In this document: positions 11,095-21,608 of the stretch, one piece after another
Position numbering within the stretch: position 1 is the first letter of the stretch
How the letters are laid out: each line of letters begins with the position of its first letter
NCBI GenBank assembly: GCA_002049455.2
Contig: KV918874.1
Span: forward strand, 155,901-219,900
Source of the DNA: Porphyra umbilicalis
Taxonomy: Eukaryota > Rhodophyta > Bangiophyceae > Bangiales > Bangiaceae
Length of the DNA stretch: 64,000 nucleotides
Reading direction: 5' to 3'
The notes under the pieces: generated by a model
What the model was told of the DNA's origin: nothing
Databases searched by the model: none
Seen by the model: only the letters and a program-made list of their open reading frames with translations
Translations under genes and position numbers: made by a program

Positions 11095-11644
11095 GGGGCG
11101 GACCGCGGTACGGGTCGGGGGGATGCAGCGGGGGCTGGCCAGCCGTCGGCTGGCTGGCCACCTCGAAAAACGGGGAACGCTTTGGGGGGAATACCTACTG
11201 GCGGGGGCAGCAACCGCCGACCGCGGAGGGCTGTGCCGTTGTTGAATGTGACGGGCGACGTGGGGTCTCTCTGTTAGGTGGTACGCTGGGTGTCCCCTGT
11301 GCAATGTTTATTTCGTCTTCGTTTTTGGTGATGGTGTTGTCTCTCTCTGGCCTCCATGCTCTGTTCCCTTACCTTGGTCGTGGCGTGTGCAAACATTTTT
11401 TTCCCATGCAGCGTAGCCGATCACCGCCTTATCGACTATGTGCCATCGATGCCTCCTGCCGTCAGGGCGCGCCGTTGTCGGTCTGCCTCTATCAGTCGCT
11501 CCACACCAGACCGACACATCCTCAAGCTTGCCGCGACGGAGAGCAAAACCCAGCACGGGTGGCAACGCCAGCGGAAGGAAAGAAACACCTTGTCTAACCG
11601 GGGTACCGCCCCAGCTCTCGCCCCCCCCCCCGCGTCCCCCCTTC
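11095..11644. other. Convergent 3' spacer
   Basis: About 550 bases between the HCF136 and S4-domain gene ends. It is mixed in composition with T-rich words near 11310-11410, probably the two 3' untranslated regions. No gene seen. Confidence 0.4.
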
Positions 11645-12806
11645 TCACTTATCCGCCGCCCGCCGCCGCCCCGCGTAGAACCCCCCATCGACCTTCCACG
11701 TGTACTTTTTGTCCAGCTTGACGCCCCGCCGCCCGCCCTTGTCCGCCCGCCCCTCTGTCGGCAACTTCCAGTCGTTCCCACTCAGGTCGCGGCGCACACG
11801 GGGCAGGCGCACCCCATCGGCCGCCGCGTCCGCTTCCCCGCCCGGGCGGCCCGCGCGCGGCGCATCCCGGTCCAAGTCACCAACCACCGCCTTGACGCGC
11901 ACGCCACGGACGACCAGCTGCGCGTCGGCGGGGACCTTGCGGCGGCCGTCCGTCTCGACGACCCCGTCGACGAGGACGACGCCATTAGCAATCAGCGACG
12001 CGCACGTGTCCGACGAGGCGACGGAGCGGGAGACGAGCGTCTTTAGGAGCGTCCGCGACTTGATGACGGGGGGGCCGTTGGTGGCGCCACCGCCACCACC
12101 GCCGCGCCGGCCGGCGTCGCCAGCGCGCGCGCCGGCGGCCGCCGACCCCCGACCCGCTGCGGCGGCGCCGGGCAAGGCGGTTGCGGGGGCGCCCTTGGCC
12201 GCCTTGGTTTTGCCACGGCCGGCCTTGCCGCCCGCCTTGACGGCGGCCACGATGCTGTCGACGGCGCCGGCGCCCCCCCCCCCCGCTCCTTGGTGCGGCG
12301 GCCACCCGCGCCGCCGCTGCCATTCTGCCCCTTGGGCGACGGTGGTGTCCAGCTGCGCCCCGGGCTGTAGGTGGGCGTCACGCTGCCGTCGGTGGGGTCG
12401 ACCGTGTCCCACTCGGGGACGGACCACCGGACGCCCGAACGGTAGTCGTCGAGCGACCGCCGCGCGCCGTTGTGCTCCGCGCGCGACGCGGGCGCGCCGC
12501 CGCCGCCGCCGCCGGTAGAGGGGGCGCCGTCCCCGCCATTGCCGCCGAGGGCGGCGTCGTCGTCCCACGCGGCGCCGCCGTCGCCGTCGGTGGAGGGTGC
12601 GGCGGCGGCGGTGGGGGGGCGGTGACGGGGGTGGGGGGGGGGGGGCGGACAGCGGCGGCGGGGGCGGAAAAAAACCTCCGCCGGCCGGCAGCGGCCGACA
12701 GGGCGGGGCGGCGGGTGCCGAGGCGGGCGGCCGGGGGGGGAGGCGCGGCGGCTGCGGCCCACGTTGCCACGGGCGGCAGCGCCGCAAAGGCAGCAGCGGC
12801 CGCCAT
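11645..12806 (-). CDS. S4 RNA-binding domain protein, probably plastid-targeted, frame interrupted twice
   Basis: Start ATG at 12806 gives a leader typical of organelle import (MAAAAAFAALPPVATWAAAA, then GRRRFFSAPAAA). At the C run near 12634 the coherent reading moves to another frame (RRSLDDYRSGVRWSVPEWDT, then DPTDGSVTPTYSPGRSW). At the run near 12275 it moves to a third frame that ends at TGA 11645. The third part carries a clear S4 domain, about residues KSRTLLKTLVSRSVASSD through ASLIANGVVLVDGVVETDGR and KVPADAQLVVRGVRV, followed by a basic tail (LDKKYTWKVDGGFYAGRRR). S4 domains bind structured RNA. The lack of a catalytic domain argues against an RsuA-type pseudouridine synthase; a role in organelle ribosome biogenesis is inferred. 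Confidence 0.7.
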
Positions 12807-13096
12807 GGGGAGAGGGAACGGAACAGGCGCCGACCGTACAGGTGCAAAGGAAGAAGAGAGGGACAGCAGGGGGGTGGCGGGGGAGAGCCAAAAAGAGAGC
12901 GCGCCAGAAGGGTAGTAGGCGGGCAACCGCTGCAGCAGCAGGGGTGCTTCGCCCACGACGACCTTGCCACCAAGGAATCGGGCGCTGTGAAGGACCACGA
13001 GCGCCACCCGAGAGCTCGACCGCCGTCGTGCGTGATGCATCTCATTGGTCAGAGGATCTGAAGCTAACAAAATTTATGGCCCGCCACTTTCAATAC

Positions 13097-13114
13097 TGTA
13101 TTTGTATAAATACA
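13097..13114. promoter_or_regulatory. TATA-like palindrome in a divergent promoter
   Basis: TGTATTT and AAATACA form a perfect inverted repeat around GTAT, embedding TATAAATA. It lies about 290 bases upstream of the minus-strand S4 gene and about 230 bases upstream of the plus-strand START-like gene, in an otherwise GC-rich spacer. Symmetry would allow use in both directions. Function is inferred from position and sequence only. Confidence 0.45.
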
Positions 13115-13346
13115 AAAAGTAAGTTGGACTTCCTGGCAAATGCGGGTGTCAGCTGGTCGCTCGCGTCCGTCGCCTACCCTCACCCAACCGCAACCTGCCG
13201 AGGGGCGCTGCGGACCGCTGCTGTGCCTGCCGCGCGTCGCTCTTGCCGTGGCTGCCAGCGTCCCAACGGCGCCGGCTGCCCGCCCCCATGGCCGAGTGCG
13301 TCGACCGCCCCGGCGACGGCTCGGCGCTGTTCGACGGCGGTCCCCC

Positions 13347-15070
13347 ATGGCGGCTGCCGACGCCCCCGCCGTGGACGCGGCGGCCGCCGCCGCCGCCCTG
13401 ACGGCCTTCCTCCGCCTCTTCCGCGCCGGGCGGGCGCTCGACGCGGCGGCGGTGGCGACCGCGGCGGGCTTCCTCACCCCCGCCGGGCGGCCGTCTGCGC
13501 CGCCCCGTGCGCTCACCGCCGCGGCGGTGACGGCGGGGGTGCCCGCCGCCGACGCGGCGGCGGCAGTGGCCGCCACCGCCGCGCAAGCGGCCGAGGTGCG
13601 GGCGCTGCAGGCCGCCCTTGCGGGCGCCGTCGAGCCGGCCGCCGCCGACGGGGCGGGCGGGTGGACGCTTGTGTATGGGCCCGCCGAGGAGGAGGCGGCC
13701 GCCGCCGCTGCCGGCAAAGGCGGAGCGTCTCGGTCGGGCGATGGTAACGAGGGCAGGGGCGGCGACGGTGGCGCCGCCGCCGCCGCTGCTGCCGCCGCCG
13801 CCGCCCCCCGCGTGTGGTACCGGCGGCCGCCCGGCGGCGGGTACAGCCTGCGCTTGGACGGCGTCATTTCCGTGGGCCTGTGTCCGCTCGCCTCGTTACT
13901 TTTTGAGGTCGACCTGTACGACCGCCTGTTTTGGTTTGTGCGCTCCGCCGCGGCGCTCGTGCCCGCGGCGGGGGGGGCGGCCGCGGCGGCGGCGGCGGCC
14001 GCGGCCGCCGCCGCGCCCGTCGTCGCTGCTGCCGCCCCCACCGCCCCTGCCGCCACCGCTGCCGACGGTGGCGACGGCGGCGTGCGGGCGCTGCTCGGTC
14101 GCTCCATCGGCCTCCACTTCCCCGCCCCGTGGCCGCTGTCGGACCGCGTCGCGGGCATGGTCGGCTACGGCGTCGACGACTTGGACGGGGGGGGGGGGCA
14201 CCCGCCGTGTACATCCGCTGCCGGTCGGTCGAGGCGGCGGCGGACGGGCTGGCGATTCCCCCGTTTGGGGGGCGGCCGCCCGCTGGTGATGACGCCGTGG
14301 CGGCGGCAGCGGGGGGGGCCCTGCCGACCGGGGGGGGGGGGGGGGGGGAGGCCACGCGGCGGCGTCACCGCCGCGGGAGGTTGTGGCGGGCGCCGGCGGT
14401 GGGGGGGGCACCCCCGCCGCCACCGGCTGCGGCGGCCTCACGCCCGCCGGCAGAGTGCCCACGGTCGGGGCGGCTCCCCGCGGCGGGTCGGCGGCGGCGC
14501 CACCGTTGCCGCCCGGTCGACCGCCCTGCCTTCCGCTCCCGGTACACCCACGGGGGCGGACTCCCCCTCTGCCCCCCCCCCCCCCCCCGCTCCCACCGGC
14601 ACCCTCTACGCGTCGGCCTCGTCCCTCGTGTCCCGCGCTTCGGCGCGCCTGTGGGCGGCGGCGCCCACCCTGTCGACCGCCGCACCGACGGTGCGGGGGA
14701 CCCCCCCCCCCCCTCTGCCGTCGGCGACAGTGGCGGCGGTGGCGGTGGGGGCGCCAACCCCGGCGCGACCGAGATGCGCGTGGCGCCGTCGGGGATGGCG
14801 CTGTGCCCCCTCTCCCCCACGACCACCCGCGTGGTGGCGGTGGCGACGGCGGATCCGGGCCTCCCCGCCCCCCCCGCCGACGCGCTGGTGCGGTGGGTGG
14901 CGGGCGCCGTGGCGCGTGCCGCCCTCCGCGCGTTGGAGGAGCGGGGGGCGGACCTCGGGCGCGCGTCGCCGACGCACGCGCGGCGGGTGGCGGCGGGGGG
15001 GGTGTACACGGTGTTGGAGGCGCGGCTGGCAGAGGTGTGGGCGCGCGGGGAGCGCAAGGCGGCGGCGTGA
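13347..15070 (+). CDS. START-like lipid-binding domain protein, frame interrupted
   Basis: ATG 13347 opens an alanine-rich N-terminus (MAAADAPAVDAAAAAAALTA). From about 13850 the text becomes that of a START-like fold: LRLDGVISVGLCPLASLLFE, VDLYDRLFWFVRS, then HFPAPWPLSDRVAGMVGYGVD. After the G run at 14190 the sense moves to another frame (VYIRCRSVEAAADGLAIPPF). After further runs (about 14333, 14575 and 14701) it ends as TTRVVAVATADPGLPAPPAD, then ALVRWVAGAVARAALRAL, stop 15068-15070. 'PWPLSDR' followed by a late 'DPxLPxxP...' segment is the usual pattern of algal and plant START-related proteins. A lipid ligand is inferred; none can be named. The repeated frame changes all sit at runs of nine or more G or C. 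Confidence 0.6.
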
Positions 15071-16130
15071 AGGGCAAAGGACGCAGTCGACGTTGGAGTC
15101 ACGCGCGGGAGAGCACACCAGTTTTGACCGGCGGTAGTTGATGATTGGGTGTTTGGCGTGGTGGAAAAGGCCATGGCCGCACCCGCGCAGCCACTGCGCC
15201 CTTGTTAGAGCCGCCGTTGGGGCAGCAAGATACGTAATAGGCTGGACAGGAACACCTTTCTGACTGCGTGTGATTCATACCACCCCGCGCACTTCTCTGC
15301 CCACACCTGGAACCTGGCCATCCCCTACTCGACGCACCTGGAGACAACAGCCGCTTCTTCACCAAGCACTGCAAACAGCCGCATGTGCGTCACGGTTGAC
15401 CGGCGTCAACACCGTCAATGCTGCCAACGTGGGGGGCGGTGACGATGGCAGCTGTGAAGATGGCAACGACGGTATCAGGGCAGTCGAGGCCAGAAATGGA
15501 GACCGACGCTCGTCACCGTCGCGGTACCCACTTTCTCGTCTGCCCTGTATCGCTATGCGAGCCTCGGTAGTGACGACGCTCCGTACGGTTGCCAAGCGGA
15601 CTTGAAAAATCAAGTACCTCAGGCGAGACAGAATGATTCTATTTTCGACAGTCCAGTGAACTTTTGAACCAAATGTGATTTCTGTTCAAATTTTCTTGAA
15701 ATGGTCGTCTCGTTTCTGGCCAATCAACGACCAGTCGAACAGTCGAACAACTTGGCGATGAACACGAGGCCGAGCTACAAACTGTCCGTCAGGTTCTGGA
15801 CGGCTACGGCTCGAGTAGCCCAGTACAGACACCTACACCGATGCTAAGTTCAAGAACATGTCATGGCATGCACGTACTAGTACCACCGCAATAAGAGGGG
15901 TCCCAAGAGACCTGTCGACGTAGCGGAGAGAAGGGCTTCAGAAGTGTACTGCACACTCGGTCCAGGCCAAGAACATGGATGAGCTGGCGGTGCCACTTGC
16001 TGTGTACCAGCGCCGTGGCAAATACATACTGACCGATAGGGCACCTCTGATGCACCCTCCCATCGCATTAAAGCGACAAGCCAGCACCCAACCGTACACT
16101 CGCAGCACACATACATCCAGACCCTCAACA
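15071..16130. other. Convergent spacer, lower GC
   Basis: About 1.06 kb with no recognisable coding sequence. The words TGTGATTTCTGTTCAAATTT near 15674 resemble a dispersed repeat also found near 25.4 and 29.2 kb. The rest shows nothing definite. Confidence 0.4.
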
Positions 16131-16556
16131 TCAGTTCTTCTTTCCCTGTTTGCCCCCCCCGCTACCCAGCAGTCGTGCCAGCGCCTCCTCATTTCGCACA
16201 ACCACCACCGTCGTCGGCGCCTTCTTCAGCGTCACCGCCCCGACCGCGTCCTCGACGCCCTTCTTGGACACAAACTTGGCCGCACAGTGGATGATGCCGA
16301 CGGCGGCCACGCCGCGCGCGGCGGGCGAGTAGTGCTTGACAAGCTGCCCCGCGTCGGCCACGGCGGCCCGCACAGTCGCTGGGGACGGGGTGGGAGACAC
16401 GCCCGTGAGGGCGACGAGCGCGTGCGCCGACGGGCCCGCCGCGAGGTGCACCCACTCATCGTTTTGGCGGGCGGCGCCGACCAGCGCCTGGTTCTGCGCC
16501 GCGTTTTCACCGACGGCAATGCGGATGCCGTCGTCGGAAACAAAGTGGCGGACCAT
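16131..16556 (-). CDS. Stand-alone NFACT-R (DUF814) RNA-binding domain protein
   Basis: A 141-residue single-exon protein from ATG 16556 to TGA 16131. It begins MVRHFVSDDGIRIAVGENAA, continues QNQALVGAARQNDEWVHLAA and GPSAHALVAL, and later has AGQLVKHYSPAARGVAAVGI and AKFVSKKGVEDAVGAVTLKK. The pattern (VGxNAxxN, a D-x-W-H-L strand, G-P-S-A-H-x-V, then K..S..R and a beta-strand ending T-x-V-V-V) is that of the NFACT-R domain, found in RqcH/NEMF ribosome quality-control factors and in the short CCDC25-like proteins. The tail is basic (KQGKKN). As a single domain it resembles CCDC25-type proteins more than NEMF. RNA or ribosome binding is inferred from the family. Confidence 0.72.
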   Translation of the reverse strand: MVRHFVSDDGIRIAVGENAAQNQALVGAARQNDEWVHLAAGPSAHALVALTGVSPTPSPATVRAAVADAGQLVKHYSPAARGVAAVGIIHCAAKFVSKKGVEDAVGAVTLKKAPTTVVVVRNEEALARLLGSGGGKQGKKN

Positions 16557-16938
16557 CGTTGACGTGGGGTGGGGATGGGGGGGGAAGGAGCAGGCAGACA
16601 GGTGGAGGGGGGAGGCGGGTTAACCCGCCTCAACCGGTTGTGTTGGCGGTCAGCAACCGAGACTGTGGCGCAGTCCGGCATGCGTCGGCGAAAGAGTGGT
16701 GCAAGGACCCACGTGCATCACCCGTACATTTTAGTTCCCTGACTGTGGATTGAGCCACTCTGAATTCGAACACTCTTTCGTCCTGATCCACTCCTCCATC
16801 GCGACGCACGCCGGTGCCTTCACGCTACCGTGGACGCCGTCGACACCGCCACGTCCCCGCTTGCTCGGGTCTGGCGCTGGTCGCGCCCCCCCGTCCCCGT
16901 GCCGTGCCCCGTTGCCCCCCCCCACCCTTGTCTCTACA
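16557..16938. promoter_or_regulatory. Divergent promoter region
   Basis: About 380 bases between the NFACT-R gene (minus) and the mitochondrial L2 gene (plus). The lower-GC centre (GTACATTTTAGTTCCCTGAC near 16724) is the likely core promoter. No ORF of interest. Confidence 0.35.
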
Positions 16939-18159
16939 ATGTTGCGGTCCATGCTATCGCCGTCGAGCGCATCGCGGCTGTGGGTGCTCGCCGGCGCTCT
17001 CCGCCGCCCCCCCCCCCCCCCCGACCCTGCCGGCGCCGGCGCCACGGCCGCCAGTCGGCGGCACGTGGCCGCCGCCGCCGCCGCCGCGGCCGTCGCCCCC
17101 TCCCACGGCAGCGACGCGCCTTCCGATGCCTCCCCCCCCCCCCCCCCCTCCCTTGCCGACGCGGTCGACGGGTCGCCCGACGGCGACGCGTCGCCGCGTG
17201 CGCGGCGGGGCTACACGGGCCCCGGTACGGCGCGGCAACCCCCCCCCCCCCCCGGCGTGGACATTACGCGCCCGCCCGTCATCCAACGGCGCCCCGTCAC
17301 GCCCTCCCAACGGCACACGGCGCTCATCCAACACTCGCTGCTGTTCAAGGGGCGCCCCCTCCGGCGCCTCTGTGAGGGCCTCACCAAAACGGGGGGGCGG
17401 TCCAACACGGGCCAAATCAGCGTCCGCCACATTGGCGGCGGCCACAAGCGCCTGTACCGGCGGGTGGATTTTGTGCGCGCCGCCCACGACGGGAAGGTCG
17501 GCGTCATTGAGCGCGTCGAGTACGACCCCAACCGGTCGGCGCTGATCGCGCTCGTGCGCCACCGCGGCAAGTGCGCGGCGGTGCCCGACGAGCAGCGCCC
17601 CGACCGGTACGCCTACATCCTGTGTCCGGCGGGCGTGTCCCTCGGCGGGGAGGTGGTTGCGAGCCGCTCCGACCCGGCCGCCGCCGACGGCGTTGCCGTC
17701 GACGTGCGGCCGGGCAACGCCATGCGCCTGCGCTACATGCCCGTCGGCACGACGGTGCACAATGTGGAGTTGCGGCCGGGCAAGGGCGGCATCCTCTGCC
17801 GCAGCGCCGGCAGCAGCGCGCAGCTGCTGGAGCGGTCCGTGGCCAAGGGCCTCGCCCTCCTCCGCCTCGCGTCCAAGGAGCAGCGCTACGTGCCGCTCGA
17901 CGCCATGGCGACGGTCGGGCGGGTGTCCAACGCGGAGCACAAGAATGAGTCGATGGGCAAGGCGGGGCGGAACCGGTGGAAGGGCATCCGCCCGTCCGTG
18001 CGGGGGATTGCCATGAACCCGATCGACCACCCGCACGGGGGGCGGACCAACGGGGGGCGCCCGAGCGTCAGCCCGTGGGGGTGGTACACCAAGGGCATGC
18101 GGACGCGCAACACCAAAAAGGCGTCGCAAAAGTTGATCATGAAGCGGCGGCCGTCTTGA
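16939..18159 (+). CDS. Mitochondrial-type large-subunit ribosomal protein L2 (uL2m)
   Basis: A 406-residue protein from ATG 16939 (MLRSMLSPSSASRLWVLAGA). The first ~100 residues are a long Arg/Ala/Pro-rich presequence that fits mitochondrial import. The body is a bacterial-type L2: RSNTGQISVRHIGGGHKRLY, RRVDFVRAAHDGKVGVIERV, YDPNRSALIALVRH, YILCPAG, VHNVELRPGKGGILCRSAGS, and the peptidyl-transferase-proximal C-terminus NRWKGIRPSVRGIAMNPIDH followed by PHGGRTNGGRPSVSPWG. The protein ends in the usual basic tail (TKKASQKLIMKRRPS). The frame survives three long C runs, so it is a useful internal control for run-length accuracy. Because red-algal plastid genomes usually encode their own L2, mitochondrial targeting is the better guess. 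Confidence 0.92.
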   Translation: MLRSMLSPSSASRLWVLAGALRRPPPPPDPAGAGATAASRRHVAAAAAAAAVAPSHGSDAPSDASPPPPPSLADAVDGSPDGDASPRARRGYTGPGTARQPPPPPGVDITRPPVIQRRPVTPSQRHTALIQHSLLFKGRPLRRLCEGLTKTGGRSNTGQISVRHIGGGHKRLYRRVDFVRAAHDGKVGVIERVEYDPNRSALIALVRHRGKCAAVPDEQRPDRYAYILCPAGVSLGGEVVASRSDPAAADGVAVDVRPGNAMRLRYMPVGTTVHNVELRPGKGGILCRSAGSSAQLLERSVAKGLALLRLASKEQRYVPLDAMATVGRVSNAEHKNESMGKAGRNRWKGIRPSVRGIAMNPIDHPHGGRTNGGRPSVSPWGWYTKGMRTRNTKKASQKLIMKRRPS

Positions 18160-19272
18160 GGCGCGCCGGCCGGCGGCTGGCCGCGAGGGGGGAGCGGGGG
18201 CGGGCGTTCCGTTGCAGACGCGTTGGTGGAGACCTCCCTTTTTCTTTTTGTTTGTTTGCCTATTCTCTCTCTCTACCAAGCACAGCGGCTTGGTCAGGAG
18301 GGCGCGGTGCTGCGCGCGTGCCACCCGCCCCCCGTCACCAACGCGTCGCGCACCACGTCCGCCACCCCCTCTGGGCCACCACGTCGTGCTGCCGTGCGGG
18401 AGCGCCTCGACGCCGACCGCGTGGCGAGGCGACCCCCCACCCCGCCCCTCGTGGCACGCCGGCGTCGCGTCGAGCGGCGCCGCCGCCGCGCGGCGCCCCA
18501 CCCCGCGCCCGCCCGCCCGCCCGCCGCCACCCAGCCTACGTGCAGCCCCGCGCGTGGTGCCCCAAAATCCGTCGCTCGCCCCGCCCCGCCGCGGCGGCGG
18601 CCCGCAACGGCACCGACGGCCCCCCCGCCACGTACCGACGCGCCCGTGTCGGCGCGCGCGGCGGCGGCGGCGGCGGCGTCGGGCGGTGCCGCCGGCGGGT
18701 GCACCCGCCCTTTTGACCGACGGGGGTGTCGCCGCGTCGCCGTCGCCCCAGCCAGGGGAAGGGGGGGGGGTCCGCGACGCACCCACCGGCGGCCACCCGC
18801 GTCGGCGCGACGCAGCCCCCCCACCGGTGCGCGCCGACGCGTCGGGCGCCCACGGCCGCCGGCGGCGGGTGGCTGCCGTCCGAGGCGGGGCGCACAAACG
18901 CCCCGGGCGGGGGGCCGACCACCTCTGCCGGGCGCCACGCGTGCGGGCCCCCCCCCCCCCCCGCCACGAGCGGGCGGCGGCACGCGCGCGCGGTCGGGCG
19001 GGTCGGCGGCGCGCCGCCGCGGGGCGCCGCACACCCGCCGCCCGCCCGGCGGCCGCTCGCGCCGGCCGTCGGCGTCGACCGCCGGCGGCGCGTCGGGGGG
19101 GGGCGCCGACGCGGCCGCGGCGGCGGCGGCGGCACCGCGTCGGTCGGGCCGCCGCCGCCGACGGCGGCGGCGGCGGCAGGCGTGGCGCCACCCCCCCCCC
19201 GGCGCGCCCGCACGCGCGGGCGCTCGCGCCCGTGGCACCTGCGTCAGCGCGCGGGCGCGCGCGCGGCGGCGC
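18160..19272. other. Very GC-rich spacer
   Basis: All frames on both strands are largely open because stops are rare at this composition. A T-rich tract near 18236-18290 follows the L2 stop and may be its 3' untranslated region. I see no domain, and the peptides on either strand are Arg/Ala/Pro/Gly-rich. A gene on the minus strand with run-length errors cannot be ruled out. Confidence 0.35.
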
Positions 19273-20236
19273 TCAGTCGGCCATGCCCGCGTCGGGCGGC
19301 GGCGCGTCAGACGCGTCGGCGGCGGCGGCAATCGCCGCAATCGTCAGCGGCGCGTGCCGCGCGTGGCACTGGAAGAGGATCTGGGTGGCGGCGCCGAGGC
19401 GCCGGCGCGGGCGGCGCGCCGGCGGGGGGGACGAGCCGCGGGAGGGTGGGGGACACGGCAGAGACACCAGGGGCGAAACACGGGGGGGTTGGGGAAGCGC
19501 GTCAGTCTACCGCCGCCGGCCGGCACGACGCGCCACTGCGACGCGCGCACGCGGGGGTGAGCAAAGCAGGGAGCGGGGCGGTACGGCACCCACCCCCGAC
19601 GCATTGGCAAAGGCGCGACAACGTACCCGGCTCCAGCTGTCGGGGCCCGCGCGGGACTGGCTCGCAACCCCAACGGGCGCAAAGCGGATGGTGTCCACCG
19701 CCTGTGTGCGGGGCCGCCGCCGCCGCCGCCGCCACCAACAATCACAGGTCGCACGCGCGGGGCGGGGGGGAGCGCCAAGCAGCACAAAACACACAGCACA
19801 CCACACGCCACGAGTAGCAAGTGTCCACGCACGTCGTCAGCGCCTCGCCCCAGCCGGCCACCACAACACCCGCCGGCGCCCGCCCGCTCCACTCCCCCCC
19901 CCCGCCCCCACAAACAACAGCGCCGGCGCCCCCCCCCCCCCCCCCTCAGCGCGCCCCAGCCCCCCCCTCACCCCCCAAACGTACGCCGGCCTCTGTGTCT
20001 GCCTCGGCCACCGCCCGCACATTGACGACGGCGAGGCGGAGGAGGTCGCCCGCCGCCAGCGGGCGCCCGCCCGCGTCCACCCCCGACCCGCCGCCGTCGA
20101 CGGCGGCGCCGTGCAGCGGCCACGCGACGGGCGGCTCGTCGACCGTCTCGAGCTGCCACGCCGGGGGGGGGGGGGCGGCGTGCCGCCCCTCGAGTCGCCC
20201 TCCATGCGGTCGTCACCCCCGTCCGGAGGCCCCTCC

Positions 20237-20273
<37 letters not shown>

Positions 20274-21347
20274 TGCCGCCACCGCCACCGCCGCCGCCGC
20301 CGCCGCCCGCAGACGGTAGGAGCTCATAGCCGACGACTCGCGGCTCGCCGCCGCCCGCCGCGGCGCCATCGTCCATCCACGCGTCGCCGTCGGCGGCGGC
20401 GCCCCCCCCCCCCCCCGCACCCGCCCGCCGCCGCCGGCGCCGCCACCACCGCCGCCGCGGGCGCCACGCGCAACACGGCAACGAGGGGCCACTCGGCGGC
20501 GGGCAGGCCCGCCGGGGGCGGCTCTGGAAACGTTTCCACGGGCCACGCGGAGCAGCGGCGGTCCTTCCACGCGAGCACCAGCGGCGTCGAGCCGACCGTG
20601 TAGCCGCCGGCCTTGGCCACCCACAGGAGGCCGTCCCACTTGGCGGCACCGCCGCCGCCGCCACCGCCACCACCACCACCACCACCACCGCCACCACCCC
20701 CACCACCACCACTACCACCAAAACCACCACCACCACCACCACCACCACCACCACCACCGCCGAGCTCCTCCTCCCCACACACCACCCGGTACGCGCGGCG
20801 GATCCCCCCCCGTCCGCGTCCCACGCCGGCAGCAGCCCCCACGGGCGCCCCCCCCCCCCCCCCCCCTCCCCCCCCCCCCAGGCGGCCGACCCCCCCCCCC
20901 CCTCGGCAATGCGGCCGCCCAAAAAAAAGAGGCGCGCGTCGGCGGGCAGGCCGTCGAGGCGGACCCCCCCCAGGCGAGGCCGTCGACGACCCACACCCCC
21001 CCCCCCCCGCCCCGACAATCACGTCCAAGACCGTCGACGCGCGCCCAAAGGCCGCCGCCCCCTCCCACGACGGCAGCAGCGGGCGCCCGTTGCGGCCGCG
21101 CACGCCGACGCGGCCGCCGGCGGCGACGAGGAGGCCCCGCTTGCCGTCGGGGCGGGGGCGGACGAGCCACCCGCTCGCCAAGTCGGGGGGGAGCGACGCC
21201 CGTGTGAGGTGGGTGGGCGCCGCGAGGAGGGGGGGGGTGGGGGGGGGCGGGGGGGGGGGGGGGGGGGGGTTGCCGTCGGTCCCCGCGGAAGGGCGCCGCC
21301 GCCGCGGCCGCCGCCGCCGGGCGCTGCCGCCGCCGCCGCCACCGCCG

Positions 21348-21384
<37 letters not shown>

Positions 21385-21608
21385 TGTCCTGCGCCCCCCC
21401 CCCCCCCACCCCCCCCCCCCCCTCTCCCCCGGCGGCGGCGGCGGCGGCGCCAACCCCCGCAGCGCGTCGGTGACGGCCGCGCGGGCGGCGGCTTGGCGCG
21501 CCAGCGCCGCCGCGCGGCGCGCGGCGGCGGGCACCATGGGCGGGTGGCGCGCCGCGGCGGCGGCGGCGGCGCGGCGGGCGAGGCGGGAGCCGGGGGGGGG
21601 GGGTCCAT
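19273..21608 (-). CDS. Snurportin-1-like m3G-cap-binding import adaptor, several exons, frame interrupted
   Basis: Snurportin brings trimethylguanosine-capped spliceosomal snRNPs into the nucleus with importin beta. A basic N-terminus starts at ATG 21608 and includes ARRAAALARQAAARAAVTDA, resembling the importin-beta-binding helix. The cap-binding region is clear: ASGWLVRPRPDGKRGLLVAA, RNGRPLLPSW, STVLDVIVG, ADARLFFLGGRIAEG, then WDGLLWVAKAGGYTVGSTPL and VLAWKD. C-terminal exons follow: a piece ending LLRLAVVNVRAVAEADTEAG at 19985, an exon 19701-19627 (AVDTIRFAPVGVASQSRAG, then PDSWSR), and 19380-19273 (ILFQCHARHAPLTIAAIA to the stop). Both introns are phase 0 and start GTACGT. Long (CCN) repeats insert polyglycine inside the domain. 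The frame must change at several C runs between 20.4 and 21.6 kb. Confidence 0.72.
20291..20335. repeat. 45-bp segment shared with the neighbouring carrier gene (copy 1)
   Basis: Positions 20291-20335 and 23041-23085 match at 44 of 45 bases (only 20316 versus 23066 differs). The segment spans the end of a GCC repeat and the words TAGGAGCTCATAGCCGACG. In both minus-strand genes it is read in the same phase and gives GYELL(T/P)SAGGG. The non-repetitive half is too long to match by chance. Confidence 0.75.
20647..20762. repeat. CCA/CCG trinucleotide array inside the snurportin-like gene
   Basis: Nearly uninterrupted CAC, CCA and CCG triplets. On the coding (minus) strand they give runs of glycine with a few Ser and Phe, inserted within the cap-binding domain just before the WDGLLWVAK segment. 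A second GCC array lies at about 21330-21390 and a third at 20248-20308. Confidence 0.75.

Noticed and set aside
18294-19340. Long overlapping open frames on both strands after the L2 gene
   Set aside because: They are Arg/Pro/Ala/Gly-rich in every frame, as expected when stops are rare. None carries a domain.
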